From Candidatus Brevundimonas colombiensis (lineage in GTDB: Bacteria > Pseudomonadota > Alphaproteobacteria > Caulobacterales > Caulobacteraceae): DNA of 64,000 bases. This document shows, in pieces, positions 30,512 through 41,720 of this stretch (within the stretch, counting starts at the first letter, position 1; every line of letters begins with the position of its first letter). The DNA lies in contig CP119326.1 of NCBI GenBank assembly GCA_029202665.1, forward strand, positions 1,426,001 through 1,490,000, read 5' to 3'. Below the pieces are notes generated by a model, which saw only the letters and a list, made by a program, of their open reading frames with translations, was not told the DNA's origin and searched no databases. A program made the position numbers and the translations under genes.

Positions 30512-32752
30512 ATGACCTCTTCCAAACTCGTTCTCATGTTGGGCGCCGCCGCCGCCGTCCTGCCCGGCGCCGCGCTGGCTCAGTCGCAACCGCCGGCTCA
30601 GACCCAGACCCCCGCCAGCCGGACGTCGCCTCCGGCTGAATCGACGCAACAGCAGCCCGCCAGCGTCGGCGACGTGGTGGTCAACGCCCGCGCCGCCGAT
30701 GTCCGCACCTCCATCGATTCCATCAGCTACAGCCTGTCCAACGACCTGCAGGCGACGACCGGCAGCCTGGCGGACGCCCTGCGCAACGTCCCCTCGGTCG
30801 ATGTGGACCCGGAAGGCAATGTCTCGCTGCGCGGCGACGCCAACGTCACCATCCTGGTCGACGGCCGCCCCTCGGGCATCCTGACCGGGCCGGGGCGCGG
30901 CCAGGCCCTGATCCAACTGCCCGCCAGCCAGTATGCGCGCATCGAGGTGATGACCAACCCTTCCGCCGCCTACAGCCCCGAAGGCTCGGGCGGGGTCATC
31001 AATCTGATCACCAAGCCTACGGCGCCCAAGCCCGGAACCCAGACCACCGGCTCGCTGCGGGTGAATGTCGGTGACAACGGCCGCTGGAATACGGGCCTCA
31101 GCGGATCGTATCAGAAGGATCGGCTGACCCTGTCGGGCGACGTCAGTTACCGGGCCGATCCTACCGATATCACCATCTTGCGTCAGCGCGACCAGCGCGA
31201 TCCCGTCACCGGCGCCACGGTGGCGACCACACGGATGGATCAGGACATCTCCTCGGAACAGAACGGCGCCTTCGCCCGGCTCACCGCCGAATACAAGCTG
31301 GACGACAAGACCCAGCTGACCGGCGAACTGCGCGGCGTGGTCTTCGACGGAAACGGCGTGGGCGGCGGTCTGTTCGAGACGCGCGACGCCAATGGGGCGT
31401 TGACCAGCGCCTATCGCCGCGACGGGGCGTCGGACTTCGACTTCGCCAACTGGGGGGCGACGGCGCGGGTGCTGCACCGTTTCGACGACGCGGGTCACGA
31501 ATGGTCGAACGAGCTGCGCTACGACAACAACAGCAACGACAGTTCGGGCCTGGCGGTAACAGACTATCTGACCCCGGCCGGGGCCACGGTCCATGAGCGG
31601 ACCGCCAACACCACCGACCAGGTCAACTGGGGCTTCACCAGCGCCTATACCCGTCCGCTGTCGAACGGCGGCAAGCTGCGCCTGGGTTATGAACTGAACG
31701 ACCAGCGCCCGGAACAGCGCACCGACTTCCTGCGCGGCGCGTCCGAAGCGGCGGTGGTCCCGGTTCCGGCCCTGAACAATCGTTTCGAGGCGCGCCAGAC
31801 GGTCCACGCCCTCTACACCACCTATGAGCGTCCGATGGGCGAGAAGCTGTCGGCCCAGCTGGGGCTGCGGCTGGAACAGGCCGACATCAAGATCGAGGAT
31901 CTGACCGGCGGCGCCACGGCGTCCCAGGACTATTTCCGCGCCTATCCGACGGCGCATCTGCAATACCAGCTAAACCCCGAACAGACCCTGCGCGCCAGCT
32001 ATTCGCGCCGAATCCAGCGGCCCCAGCCCAGCCAGTTGAACCCCTTTGTCTCGTATCAGGATCCGCTGAACCGCCGGTCCGGCAATCCCGACCTTCAGCC
32101 GCAGGAAACGGACTCGTTCGAGGCCATGTGGCAGATGCGAAAGGGCCAGAGCTTCTATCAGGCCACCGCCTATCTGCGCGACACCGACAAGGCCTTCACC
32201 GACGTGGCGACCGACATTGGCGGGGGCGTCCTGCTGACGCGCCCGGAAAACCTGGGGTCGCGCCGCGACATCGGTCTGGAGCTGACGGCCAACGGCCGCC
32301 TGCATCCGACCCTGCGCTACAACGCCAGCGTCAACGTCTTCCGCCAGGATATCGACGCCGGGGCCGTGACCGGCGGCGGCGATCGCGACGCCACGCTGGC
32401 CAGCGGCCGCCTCAGCCTGAACTGGCAACCCACGACCAAGGATTTCATTCAGCTGAGCGGCTTCTGGCAGGGCGACAGCCTGCTGGCGCAAGGCACGCGC
32501 GAGGCCGGCGGCATGGTCAATCTGGGCTATCGCAGAAAGCTCAGCGACACCCTGTCGCTCAACTTCACCGGCCGCGACCTGTTCAACTCGTTCAGCAACA
32601 CCACCGTCTATGACACGCCGTTGTTCAGCGAGCGGACGGAGCAGAAGATCAAGCTGCGCGCCTTCTACGTCGGCCTGACCTGGAACTTCGGCGGCGGCCA
32701 GCGTCGCCAGCCGGAACAGTTCGACTTCTCGACCGGTCCATCGGGCGGCTGA
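30512..32752 (+). CDS. TonB-dependent receptor, OMP_b-brl_3 type
   Basis: A 746-residue outer-membrane protein. It has a signal peptide ('AAAAVLPGAALAQ'), a Pro/Gln-rich linker, then the plug: 'GSLADALRNVPSVDVDPEGNVSLRGDANVTILVDGRPSG' and 'IEVMTNPSAAYSPEGSGGVINLITK'. The barrel fills residues about 170-735, with the TonB-receptor landmark 'NPDLQPQETDSFE'. The C-terminus 'SGG' extends past the last strand 'YVGLTWNFGGG', so the usual terminal Phe is not at the very end. There is no STN domain and no neighbouring sigma factor. The substrate is unknown. Confidence 0.88.
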   Translation: MTSSKLVLMLGAAAAVLPGAALAQSQPPAQTQTPASRTSPPAESTQQQPASVGDVVVNARAADVRTSIDSISYSLSNDLQATTGSLADALRNVPSVDVDPEGNVSLRGDANVTILVDGRPSGILTGPGRGQALIQLPASQYARIEVMTNPSAAYSPEGSGGVINLITKPTAPKPGTQTTGSLRVNVGDNGRWNTGLSGSYQKDRLTLSGDVSYRADPTDITILRQRDQRDPVTGATVATTRMDQDISSEQNGAFARLTAEYKLDDKTQLTGELRGVVFDGNGVGGGLFETRDANGALTSAYRRDGASDFDFANWGATARVLHRFDDAGHEWSNELRYDNNSNDSSGLAVTDYLTPAGATVHERTANTTDQVNWGFTSAYTRPLSNGGKLRLGYELNDQRPEQRTDFLRGASEAAVVPVPALNNRFEARQTVHALYTTYERPMGEKLSAQLGLRLEQADIKIEDLTGGATASQDYFRAYPTAHLQYQLNPEQTLRASYSRRIQRPQPSQLNPFVSYQDPLNRRSGNPDLQPQETDSFEAMWQMRKGQSFYQATAYLRDTDKAFTDVATDIGGGVLLTRPENLGSRRDIGLELTANGRLHPTLRYNASVNVFRQDIDAGAVTGGGDRDATLASGRLSLNWQPTTKDFIQLSGFWQGDSLLAQGTREAGGMVNLGYRRKLSDTLSLNFTGRDLFNSFSNTTVYDTPLFSERTEQKIKLRAFYVGLTWNFGGGQRRQPEQFDFSTGPSGG

Positions 32753-32893
32753 CAGCCTGTGACGGAGGCGAAAATCTCCTTTGGTCGACCCCTTGTGTGC
32801 CTCATCCGCCACACCATCTCGGTTTCACAGACCCGCGATGTCGCTTCCTGAAAGGGCGTCGCGGGCGGAAATCCGCCTGATGAGGGGACCCTT

Positions 32894-35494
<2,601 letters not shown>

Positions 35495-35550
35495 TCACGC
35501 TTCTCATCATGACGGCTTTAGCCGTGATCGTGCTTGCCGTTGTGACAGCG

Positions 35551-35734
35551 CCTTCTCCCATTGGGAGAAGGTGGCCGCGAAGCGGTCGGATGAGGGGCGG
35601 GGTGGCGAAGTCGGCGTGAGGCGTCGCAGCGGTCGGGCCGCAGCGAACGGCGGGCGGCGGACGACCCTCACCCTTTCGCGTAAGGACGACGGCTGCGCCG
35701 CCGTGCGTTCAAGCCCTCTCCCAATGGGAGAGGG
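35551..35734. repeat. Composite intergenic repeat, 'TCTCCCATTGGGAGA' family, copy 1
   Basis: It begins CCTTCTCCCATTGGGAGAAGG and ends CCCTCTCCCAATGGGAGAGGG, each a self-complementary hairpin. The arms between also pair (GAAGCGG...GGATGAGGG with CCCTCACCC...). It is about 184 bases long and highly similar to the copy at 35937-36105 in the same orientation. Confidence 0.9.
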
Positions 35735-35793
35735 TGTTGGGAACTAAACGTGAACATTGACGCTATAGACTTGTCTGATTTTAGGAGGCTCTC

Positions 35794-35928
35794 ATGGCAA
35801 AGAATGAGCAGACCGGCGACAAGGCCGGTAAGTCCGCTTCGAAAGTTTTGCGGGATGACCGAACGGGCAAGGATTCCAAGAGTGCGGCGGGGTCGGCCCT
35901 TTCCCAGCGTCCCGACAAGAAGAAGTAG
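35794..35928 (+). CDS. Small basic conserved protein, 44 residues
   Basis: The ATG at 35794 follows a perfect AGGAGG with a 5-base spacer, the strongest ribosome-binding site in the neighbourhood. It encodes 44 residues beginning 'MAKNEQTGDKAGKSASKVLR' and containing 'KSAAGSALSQRPDKKK'. It is very lysine- and serine-rich, with no hydrophobic segment. Short proteins with 'SASKVLRD...AAGSALSQ' are, as I recall, found in many proteobacteria without known function. The gene is framed by two direct copies of a 170-184 base repeat. Codon choice is less GC-rich than its surroundings. Confidence 0.75.
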   Translation: MAKNEQTGDKAGKSASKVLRDDRTGKDSKSAAGSALSQRPDKKK

Positions 35929-35936
35929 GCTCCGAT

Positions 35937-36105
35937 CCTTCTCCCATTGGGAGAAGGTGGCCGCGAAGCGGACGGATGAGGGTCGGGTGTTGAAGTCGGC
36001 GTGAGCCGTCGCAGCGGTTGGCGGGCGGCGGACGACCCTCACCCTTTCGCGCAAGAACGACGGCTGCGCCGTCGTGCGCTCAAGCCCTCTCCCAATGGGA
36101 GAGGG
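35937..36105. repeat. Composite intergenic repeat, 'TCTCCCATTGGGAGA' family, copy 2
   Basis: Same start (CCTTCTCCCATTGGGAGAAGG) and end (CCCTCTCCCAATGGGAGAGGG) as the copy at 35551-35734, in direct orientation. It is about 15 bases shorter because of an internal deletion. It begins 8 bases after the stop of the 44-residue gene. Confidence 0.9.
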
Positions 36106-36109
36106 AGGG

Positions 36110-36466
36110 TTAAAGGCCTAGCGTCTTGGCGCGTTCGCGGATGGCGGCGTCGATGCGGGCGGGGTCGGTCAGGGCTTCGGCGTTGGTGAAGCGGATGACG
36201 GTCCAGCCCAGCGCCTCGATCTCCTGCTGGCGGTAGTGGTCGTTCAGCACGACCTCATCGCGTTCATGCACCCCGCCGTCGATCTCGATGACCAGCCGCA
36301 AGGGCGCGCAGGCGAAATCCACGACGTAGCGACCGATGGGGTGCTGGCGGCGCACCTTCCAGCCATCGACGGCGCCGCCGCGCAGTCGCGCCCAGATGCG
36401 GTCCTCGGCAAGGCCGCTGAGTTGGCGCAGTCCGCGCGAACGTGGCGTCAGACGGTTGGTCGTCAT
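36110..36466 (-). CDS. DUF559 protein (Vsr/endonuclease-like fold)
   Basis: A 118-residue cytosolic protein. 'EDRIWARLRGGAVDGWKVRRQHPIGRYVVDFACAPLRLVIEIDGGVH' and 'RQQEIEALGWTVIRFTNAEAL' form the DUF559 core, which has a PD-(D/E)XK-type fold related to very-short-patch-repair nucleases. The acidic and lysine residues expected at the active site are in 'VVDFAC' and 'VIEIDGG'. ATG 36466 is chosen because GGAGG lies 6-10 bases upstream on the minus strand; an in-frame GTG at 36481 is less likely. The function of the family is not established. Confidence 0.85.
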   Translation of the reverse strand: MTTNRLTPRSRGLRQLSGLAEDRIWARLRGGAVDGWKVRRQHPIGRYVVDFACAPLRLVIEIDGGVHERDEVVLNDHYRQQEIEALGWTVIRFTNAEALTDPARIDAAIRERAKTLGL

Positions 36467-36517
36467 GTGCGGCGCCTCCACACGAACCCTGACCCAAAAT
36501 CGCCAGCTTGCATACCT

Positions 36518-36554
36518 GCGACAAAGGGGGCGAACGATTTCAACCCTTTGTCGC
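36518..36554. repeat. Perfect 11-bp inverted repeat
   Basis: GCGACAAAGGG (36518-36528) and CCCTTTGTCGC (36544-36554) are exact reverse complements with a 15-base spacer, about 50 bases upstream of the DUF559 start. It could be a hairpin ending the prmC transcript or an operator. There is no T-run. Confidence 0.55.
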
Positions 36555-36669
36555 CCACCAGCGTCCTTCTACTGCCCATCGCCCAAAACCGTGCGATCCT
36601 GTCTCCGTTCGTCCATATCGGACGCACAGCGCAGCCGGGGAGGGCGGATTTGAGACGAATTGCACTATT

Positions 36670-36699
36670 CAGACGGTGTTTTTCGCGGGCGACCGTCTG
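36670..36699. repeat. 8-bp inverted repeat after prmC
   Basis: CAGACGGT and ACCGTCTG flank a 14-base loop containing TTTTTCGCGGG. It starts 8 bases beyond the prmC stop codon and may be a weak terminator. Confidence 0.4.
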
Positions 36700-36706
36700 A
36701 AATGGG

Positions 36707-37618
36707 TCAGTCCTGCGGGATCGGGTTGGTGCGCGGGTCCGGGCCGTTGGTGACGACGCGGTCGCGGTCGCCCAGGTCCTTGATGATCTTGACGTCGGTG
36801 AAGCCGGCGGCCTCGAACAGCGCCTTGACCTGCGGACCCTGGTCGAAACCGATCTCGACGGCGAAGACGCCCAGCGGTTTCAGGATGCGTTTCACCTCGG
36901 GCGCCAGGTCGCGATAGGCCTGCAGGCCGTCGGGGCCGCCGTCCAGGGCCAGGTGCGGGTCGTGGTCGCGGACCTCGGGGTCCAGGGTCGCGATATGGCC
37001 GGTCGGGATATAGGGCGGGTTGGACAGGACCAGATCGAAGCTGGCGTCGCCGAAGCCCGCCGCCCATTCGGTGCGCAGGAAGGTCGCGCGTTCGTTCAGG
37101 TCCAGGTTGGCGGCGTTCTCCTTGGCCACGGCCAGGGCCTCGGACGAGATGTCGGTCCCCACGCCGCGCGCAGCCGGTCGCTCGGCCAGCAGGGCCAGCA
37201 GGATGGCGCCCGAGCCGGTTCCCAGGTCGATGGCGTCGAACGCCTCGTTCTTGCTGAAGGCCAGCATGGCCACGTCCATCAGGGTTTCGGTGTCGGGGCG
37301 GGGGCTGAGCACGTCGGGGGTGACGTTCAGCATGATCTTCCAGAACCCCTTCTTGCCGACGATGCGCGACACCGGCTCGCGCTTCAGCCGACGGTCCACC
37401 ATGGCCTCATAGACGCGGAGCTGATCGGTGGTGATGGGGCGATAGGGATCGGTCAGGATGTCCATGCGGCTGGCCCCGGCGGCGGCCTCCAGCAAGAGGC
37501 GGGCGTCGATGGCGGGGCTGTCGATGCGGCCGGTCTTCAACCGGGCCTGCGCGGCCTTCCAGGCGGTCAGCAGGGTGGGGGCGTCGTCGGCGGATTTGGG
37601 CGTGATCGGGTCGGTCAT
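36707..37618 (-). CDS. prmC: Peptide chain release factor N5-glutamine methyltransferase
   Basis: A 303-residue SAM-dependent methyltransferase that methylates the GGQ glutamine of release factors RF1 and RF2. The helical N-terminal domain contains 'SPAIDARLLLEAAAGASRMDIL' and 'EPVSRIVGKKGFWKI'. The catalytic domain has 'LSPRPDTETL', the SAM motif 'AIDLGTGSGAILLALL' and the hallmark 'LSNPPYI'. ATG 37618 gives the expected N-terminus. prfA, its usual upstream partner, is not adjacent. The YihY gene diverges from it 77 bases away. Confidence 0.95.
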   Translation of the reverse strand: MTDPITPKSADDAPTLLTAWKAAQARLKTGRIDSPAIDARLLLEAAAGASRMDILTDPYRPITTDQLRVYEAMVDRRLKREPVSRIVGKKGFWKIMLNVTPDVLSPRPDTETLMDVAMLAFSKNEAFDAIDLGTGSGAILLALLAERPAARGVGTDISSEALAVAKENAANLDLNERATFLRTEWAAGFGDASFDLVLSNPPYIPTGHIATLDPEVRDHDPHLALDGGPDGLQAYRDLAPEVKRILKPLGVFAVEIGFDQGPQVKALFEAAGFTDVKIIKDLGDRDRVVTNGPDPRTNPIPQD

Positions 37619-37695
37619 GGCTGTTGATTGGCCCCAGCCGACGACGATTTCAAGCATTTGCGGAACGGGCCGCCAGCTATACCGTTCGCCTGACC

Positions 37696-38973
37696 ATGTC
37701 CAAGCACGCTTCGCCCCTGTCCCGTCTGACCGCCGCCGTCGCGGCCCGCTCGCCGCAGCGTCGCGGACGAACCGGGGGCGGCCTGTGGCGCTATCTGGCG
37801 GCGGCGGCCGGCGGCCTGGCGGCGGGGGCGGGGGCGGCGCATCTGCTCTACAGCCAGGGGCACAAGGTGGGGGTGGAGTTGCGCGCCCCCCGGCCCGAGG
37901 TCCTGCCGCCTCCGCCGCCCACGCCCGCCGACTATGACGCCAAGGAGCCTGGGCGCGGGCGTCTGGCCGACCGCCCGCACCGGATACCGCATAAAGGCTG
38001 GACCGACATCGTCTGGCGGGCCGGAGCCTCCTATTTCGGCGACCGGGTGGGCTTCGTGGCCGGGGGCGTGACCTTCTTCACCCTGTTGTCGCTGTTCCCG
38101 CTGCTGGGCTCGTTCGTGACGCTGTACGGCCTGTTCGCCGACCCGGCCGACGCCTGGGGCCGACTTCAGTTCCTCTACGCCCTGATGCCCGACAGCATCG
38201 CCGAATTCCTGGGCGCCCAGATGCAGCGCCTGGCCGAGAACCCCAGCACCCAGCTGACCCTGACCCTGATCTGGACCCTGATCCTGTCGCTGTGGGCCGC
38301 CAGCGGCGCGGTCAAGATGCTGTTCTATGGGCTGAACGTCGCCTACCACGAGACAGAGAAGCGCAACTTCATTCGTTACAACCTGGTCTGCCTGACCTTC
38401 ACCATCGGCGCCTTGATCGCGTTGCTGGTGACGTCGGGTCTGGTGGTGGGCGTGCCGGTGGTGGTGCGCCTGTTCGGGCTGGAGGAGGAGTGGGGCCTGT
38501 TCGCGCCGTTGCGCTGGCCCCTGCTGTTCGCCGGCTATGTGCTGGCCCTGATGGGCATCTATCGCTACGGCCCGTGCCGCCAGAACGCGCGCTGGCGCTG
38601 GCTGACGCCCGGTGCGATCTTCGCCGCGACCCTGAGCGTCAGCCTGTCCCTGGTGTTCAGCTGGTATCTGAGCCATTTCGTGCGGACCGACAGCTATGGC
38701 CCGCTGGCGGCCATGATGGGCTTCCTGCTGTGGACCTGGCTGTCGGTGCAGGTGATCCTGCTGGGCGCGGCGCTGAACGCCGAGATCGAGCATCAGACCG
38801 CCGTGGACACCACCACCGGCAAGCCCCTGCCCCTGGGCCAGCGGGGGGCGATGGTCGCCGACAGCGTGGGGCCGCGACGCGGCAACCCTGCCGCCCTGGC
38901 CTTCACCCAGCGCCAGGCCGAGGCGGTGGCCGACAAGCTGCTGAAACGCCGGTTGAAGCGCAACGGCCGGTAA
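37696..38973 (+). CDS. YihY/BrkB family inner-membrane protein
   Basis: A 425-residue protein. The basic N-terminal segment (1-30) is followed by one hydrophobic helix ('YLAAAAGGLAAGAGAAHLLY'), a proline-rich linker and the YihY core with about six helices: 'FGDRVGFVAGGVTFFTLLSLFPLLGSFVTLYGLF', 'YNLVCLTFTIGALIALLV', 'YRYGPCRQNARWRWLTPGAIFA' and 'SYGPLAAMMGFLLWTWLSVQVILLGAALNAEIE'. The family was once annotated as RNase BN, wrongly; its role is unknown. ATG 37696 is the likely start. The gene converges with hslU. Confidence 0.88.
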   Translation: MSKHASPLSRLTAAVAARSPQRRGRTGGGLWRYLAAAAGGLAAGAGAAHLLYSQGHKVGVELRAPRPEVLPPPPPTPADYDAKEPGRGRLADRPHRIPHKGWTDIVWRAGASYFGDRVGFVAGGVTFFTLLSLFPLLGSFVTLYGLFADPADAWGRLQFLYALMPDSIAEFLGAQMQRLAENPSTQLTLTLIWTLILSLWAASGAVKMLFYGLNVAYHETEKRNFIRYNLVCLTFTIGALIALLVTSGLVVGVPVVVRLFGLEEEWGLFAPLRWPLLFAGYVLALMGIYRYGPCRQNARWRWLTPGAIFAATLSVSLSLVFSWYLSHFVRTDSYGPLAAMMGFLLWTWLSVQVILLGAALNAEIEHQTAVDTTTGKPLPLGQRGAMVADSVGPRRGNPAALAFTQRQAEAVADKLLKRRLKRNGR

Positions 38974-38982
38974 GGCCCTGGA

Positions 38983-40284
38983 TCAGAGGATGAACCGGCT
39001 CAGGTCCACGTCCCGGGTCAGGGCGTCCATGCGGCCGCGCACGGCCTCGGCGTCGAAGGTGACGGTCTGGCCCGACAAGTCCGAGGCCTTGAAGCTGGTC
39101 TCCTCCAGCACCCGTTCCAGCACGGTCTGAAGCCGGCGCGCGCCAATGTTCTCCACCGCGCTGTTGGCCGCCACCGCCGCATCGGCCATGGCCTCGACCG
39201 CATCGTCGGTGAAGACCAGGGTGACATCCTCGGTGGCCAGCAGCGCCTGGTTCTGACGGATCAGATTGGCCTCCGGCTCGGTCAGGATGCGCTTGAAGTC
39301 GTCGCGCGTCAGGGCCTTCAGCTCGACCCGGATCGGCAGGCGGCCCTGAAGCTCGGGCAACAGGTCCGACGGCTTGGCGACGTGGAAGGCGCCCGAGGCG
39401 ATGAACAGGATGTGGTCGGTCTTCACCGGCCCGTATTTGGTCGAGACCGTAGTGCCCTCGATCAGGGGCAGGAGGTCGCGCTGCACCCCCTCGCGCGACA
39501 CGTCGGCGCCGGATGCGCCCTGACGCGCCGCCACCTTGTCGATCTCGTCCAGGAAGACGATGCCTTCGTTCTCGGCCAGCGACAGGGCCTCGCTGGTCAA
39601 ACTGTCCTGATCCAGCAGCTTGTCGCCTTCCTCGGCGATCAGGGGCGTTGTCGCGTCGCGCACGGTCAGCTTGACCGTCTTGGTGCGTCCGCCGCCCATC
39701 TTGCCCAGCATCTCCGACAGGTTCAGCAGGCCGACATTGCCGCCGCCGGGAAGGTCCAGCCCCTGGATGGGCGAGGCGGTGTCCGCCAGGGACACCTCGA
39801 TCTCCTTGTCGTCCAATTCGCCGGCGCGCAGCTTCTTCCTGAAACTGTCGCGCGTCGCCGCGCCCGCGCCCGGCCCGACCAGGGCGTCCAGGATACGGTC
39901 CTCGGCGGCGGCCTCGGCCTTGGCCCGCACGTCGCCGCGCCTGCGGTCGCGCACCATGACCAGGGCGCTCTCGACCAGGTCGCGCACGATCTGGTCCACG
40001 TCGCGGCCGACATAGCCGACCTCGGTGAACTTGGTGGCCTCGACCTTGAGGAAGGGCGAGCCGGCCAGCTTGGCCAGGCGCCGCGCGATCTCGGTCTTGC
40101 CCACGCCGGTCGGCCCGATCATCAGGATGTTCTTGGGCGTCACCTCGTCGCGCAGATCCGCCGGCACGCGCTTCCTGCGCCAGCGGTTCCTCAGGGCGAC
40201 GGCGACGGCGCGCTTGGCGTCGTTCTGGCCGACGATGTAGCGATCCAGTTCCGAGACGATCTCGCGGGGGGTCAGTTCAGTCAT
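38983..40284 (-). CDS. hslU: ATP-dependent protease ATPase subunit HslU
   Basis: A 433-residue AAA+ unfoldase of the HslUV (ClpYQ) protease. The N-terminus is 'LTPREIVSELDRYIVGQNDAKRAVAVALRNRWRR', Walker A 'GPTGVGKTEIARRLAKL' and Walker B 'GIVFLDEIDKVA'. The pore-loop region is 'TKFTEVGYVGRDVDQIVRDL'. The C-terminus 'DLSRFIL' is the tail that docks into the HslV peptidase. hslV is normally next to hslU but does not occur here; on the upstream side an acetyltransferase gene diverges. Confidence 0.97.
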   Translation of the reverse strand: MTELTPREIVSELDRYIVGQNDAKRAVAVALRNRWRRKRVPADLRDEVTPKNILMIGPTGVGKTEIARRLAKLAGSPFLKVEATKFTEVGYVGRDVDQIVRDLVESALVMVRDRRRGDVRAKAEAAAEDRILDALVGPGAGAATRDSFRKKLRAGELDDKEIEVSLADTASPIQGLDLPGGGNVGLLNLSEMLGKMGGGRTKTVKLTVRDATTPLIAEEGDKLLDQDSLTSEALSLAENEGIVFLDEIDKVAARQGASGADVSREGVQRDLLPLIEGTTVSTKYGPVKTDHILFIASGAFHVAKPSDLLPELQGRLPIRVELKALTRDDFKRILTEPEANLIRQNQALLATEDVTLVFTDDAVEAMADAAVAANSAVENIGARRLQTVLERVLEETSFKASDLSGQTVTFDAEAVRGRMDALTRDVDLSRFIL

Positions 40285-40404
40285 GCGGACCAGATAGGAG
40301 GCCGCAAACGGTTGCGGGAGAGGGTAGTGCGTCGCAGCGCGTCAAATCCTGTCCTTCCCGTCCGCGACCTGAGCTATGACCGGCGCGAACCCCGGAGAGC
40401 CACG

Positions 40405-40935
40405 ATGACGCCGATAGAAACAGATCGTCTGATCCTGAGACGTTTCCAGGCGGGCGACGCCGCAGACCTCTTCGCCTATCTGCGCCAGCCGCGCGCCGCC
40501 TGTTTCCTGTCGATGCGGCTTCAGGACATGGGCGCGGCCGAGGCCGAAGCGATCAGTCGCAGCGGCGCCGACGACATCATCGCGGTCCAGTCCAGGGCCG
40601 ACGGGCGTGTGATCGGCGAAGTCTTCGCCCATTTCGAGGAGCCGGACACCTGGTCCATCGGCTGGCATTTCAACGGCGACTTCACCGGGGCGGGCTATGC
40701 GTCCGAAGCGGCGGCGGCCCTGGTCGATCATCTGTTCGCGCACCGGGCGGCGCGTCGCCTCTATGCCTATGTCGAGGATGACAATCTGGCGTCCCAGCGG
40801 CTGTGCGAACGGTTGGGAATGCGGCGCGAGGGGCTGTTCCTCGACTTCATATCGTTCGAGGCGGACAGCGAAGGCCGGCCGATCTACGTCAACACCTATC
40901 AGTACGCCCTGCTGAAGCGCGAGCGGGAGGGTTGA
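40405..40935 (+). CDS. GNAT-family N-acetyltransferase (RimJ/RimL-like)
   Basis: A 176-residue cytosolic acetyltransferase. 'IETDRLILRRFQAGDAADLFAYL' is the RimJ-like opening. 'WSIGWHFNGDFTGAGYASEAAAALVDHLF' is the acetyl-CoA-binding region, with GAGYA at the pyrophosphate loop, and 'ASQRLCERLGMRREGLF' is the C-terminal GNAT motif. The substrate may be a protein N-terminus or a small amine. ATG 40405 has CCGGAGAG upstream. It diverges from hslU with a 120-base gap. Confidence 0.85.
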   Translation: MTPIETDRLILRRFQAGDAADLFAYLRQPRAACFLSMRLQDMGAAEAEAISRSGADDIIAVQSRADGRVIGEVFAHFEEPDTWSIGWHFNGDFTGAGYASEAAAALVDHLFAHRAARRLYAYVEDDNLASQRLCERLGMRREGLFLDFISFEADSEGRPIYVNTYQYALLKREREG

Positions 40936-40971
40936 AGGCCAAGGCCGAAGATCAGGGGCTGGGGCTCAGCA

Positions 40972-41004
40972 GAAAGGCGCCCCCCGGATCGGAAAACGCC
41001 TTTC
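40972..41004. terminator. Stem-loop between convergent genes
   Basis: GAAAGGCG pairs with CGCCTTTC around a 17-base loop, between the acetyltransferase and ppa stop codons. There is no clear T-run, so terminator function is tentative. Confidence 0.35.
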
Positions 41005-41029
41005 TCGAGAACGTGCCGATGTCGCCGGA

Positions 41030-41590
41030 TCAGGCGGCGTTGGCGGCCTTCTTCTGGGCCAGCTTGTCCTGGTGGGCCTTCATCCCGACCTCGATCAGGG
41101 CGGCCGCGTCGCCGGCGTCGCCCCAGCCCTTGACCGTGACCGACTTGCCCTTCTCCAGATCCTTGTAGCGGGTGAAGAAGTGTTCGATCTGCTCGATCAG
41201 GATGGCCGGCAGCTGACGATAGCTGGCGACGTCGGTGTAATAGGGGTTCAGCTTGTCGACCGGCACGGCCAGGATCTTCTCGTCGCCGCCGGCCTCGTCC
41301 ACCATCATCAGCACGCCGATGGGGCGCGAGCGGATGACGCAGCCCGGCACGACCGGCGTGGGGTTCAGCACGATCACGTCGCAGGGATCGCCGTCGTCCG
41401 ACAGGGTGTGCGGGATGAAGCCGTAGTTGCCCGGATAATACATGGCGGTGTGCAGGAAGCGGTCGACGAACAGGGCGCCCGATTCCTTGTCCATCTCATA
41501 TTTCACCGGCAGGCCCCCTTGGGGGATTTCGATGACGACGTTGATGTCCCAGGGGGCGTTCGGACCGACGGGAATGGCGTCCAGGTTCAT
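41030..41590 (-). CDS. ppa: Inorganic pyrophosphatase (family I)
   Basis: A 186-residue cytosolic enzyme that hydrolyses pyrophosphate and pulls biosynthetic reactions forward. The substrate and metal sites are visible: 'VVIEIPQGGLPVKYEMDKESG', 'MYYPGNYGFIPHTL', the signature 'DDGDPCDVIV', 'DEKILAVP' and a late lysine region 'TRYKDLEKGK'. Length and order match the hexameric bacterial type. It is transcribed alone on the minus strand and diverges from the DUF599 gene. Confidence 0.97.
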   Translation of the reverse strand: MNLDAIPVGPNAPWDINVVIEIPQGGLPVKYEMDKESGALFVDRFLHTAMYYPGNYGFIPHTLSDDGDPCDVIVLNPTPVVPGCVIRSRPIGVLMMVDEAGGDEKILAVPVDKLNPYYTDVASYRQLPAILIEQIEHFFTRYKDLEKGKSVTVKGWGDAGDAAALIEVGMKAHQDKLAQKKAANAA

Positions 41591-41720
41591 GGCGGGTCTT
41601 TGCTGCGACTGCGAAATTCTGAAAGGCGAAGGGTGATAGGCCGCGCGCGCGCGGACGGCAAGCGCGACGTGTGGCGAACGGGCTTGCGCAGGCTCGGCGG
41701 ATCGCGGACATCATGGCGTC

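Noticed and set aside
37696..38973. Ribonuclease BN
   Set aside because: YihY/BrkB proteins were annotated this way historically, but the protein is a membrane protein without nuclease motifs.
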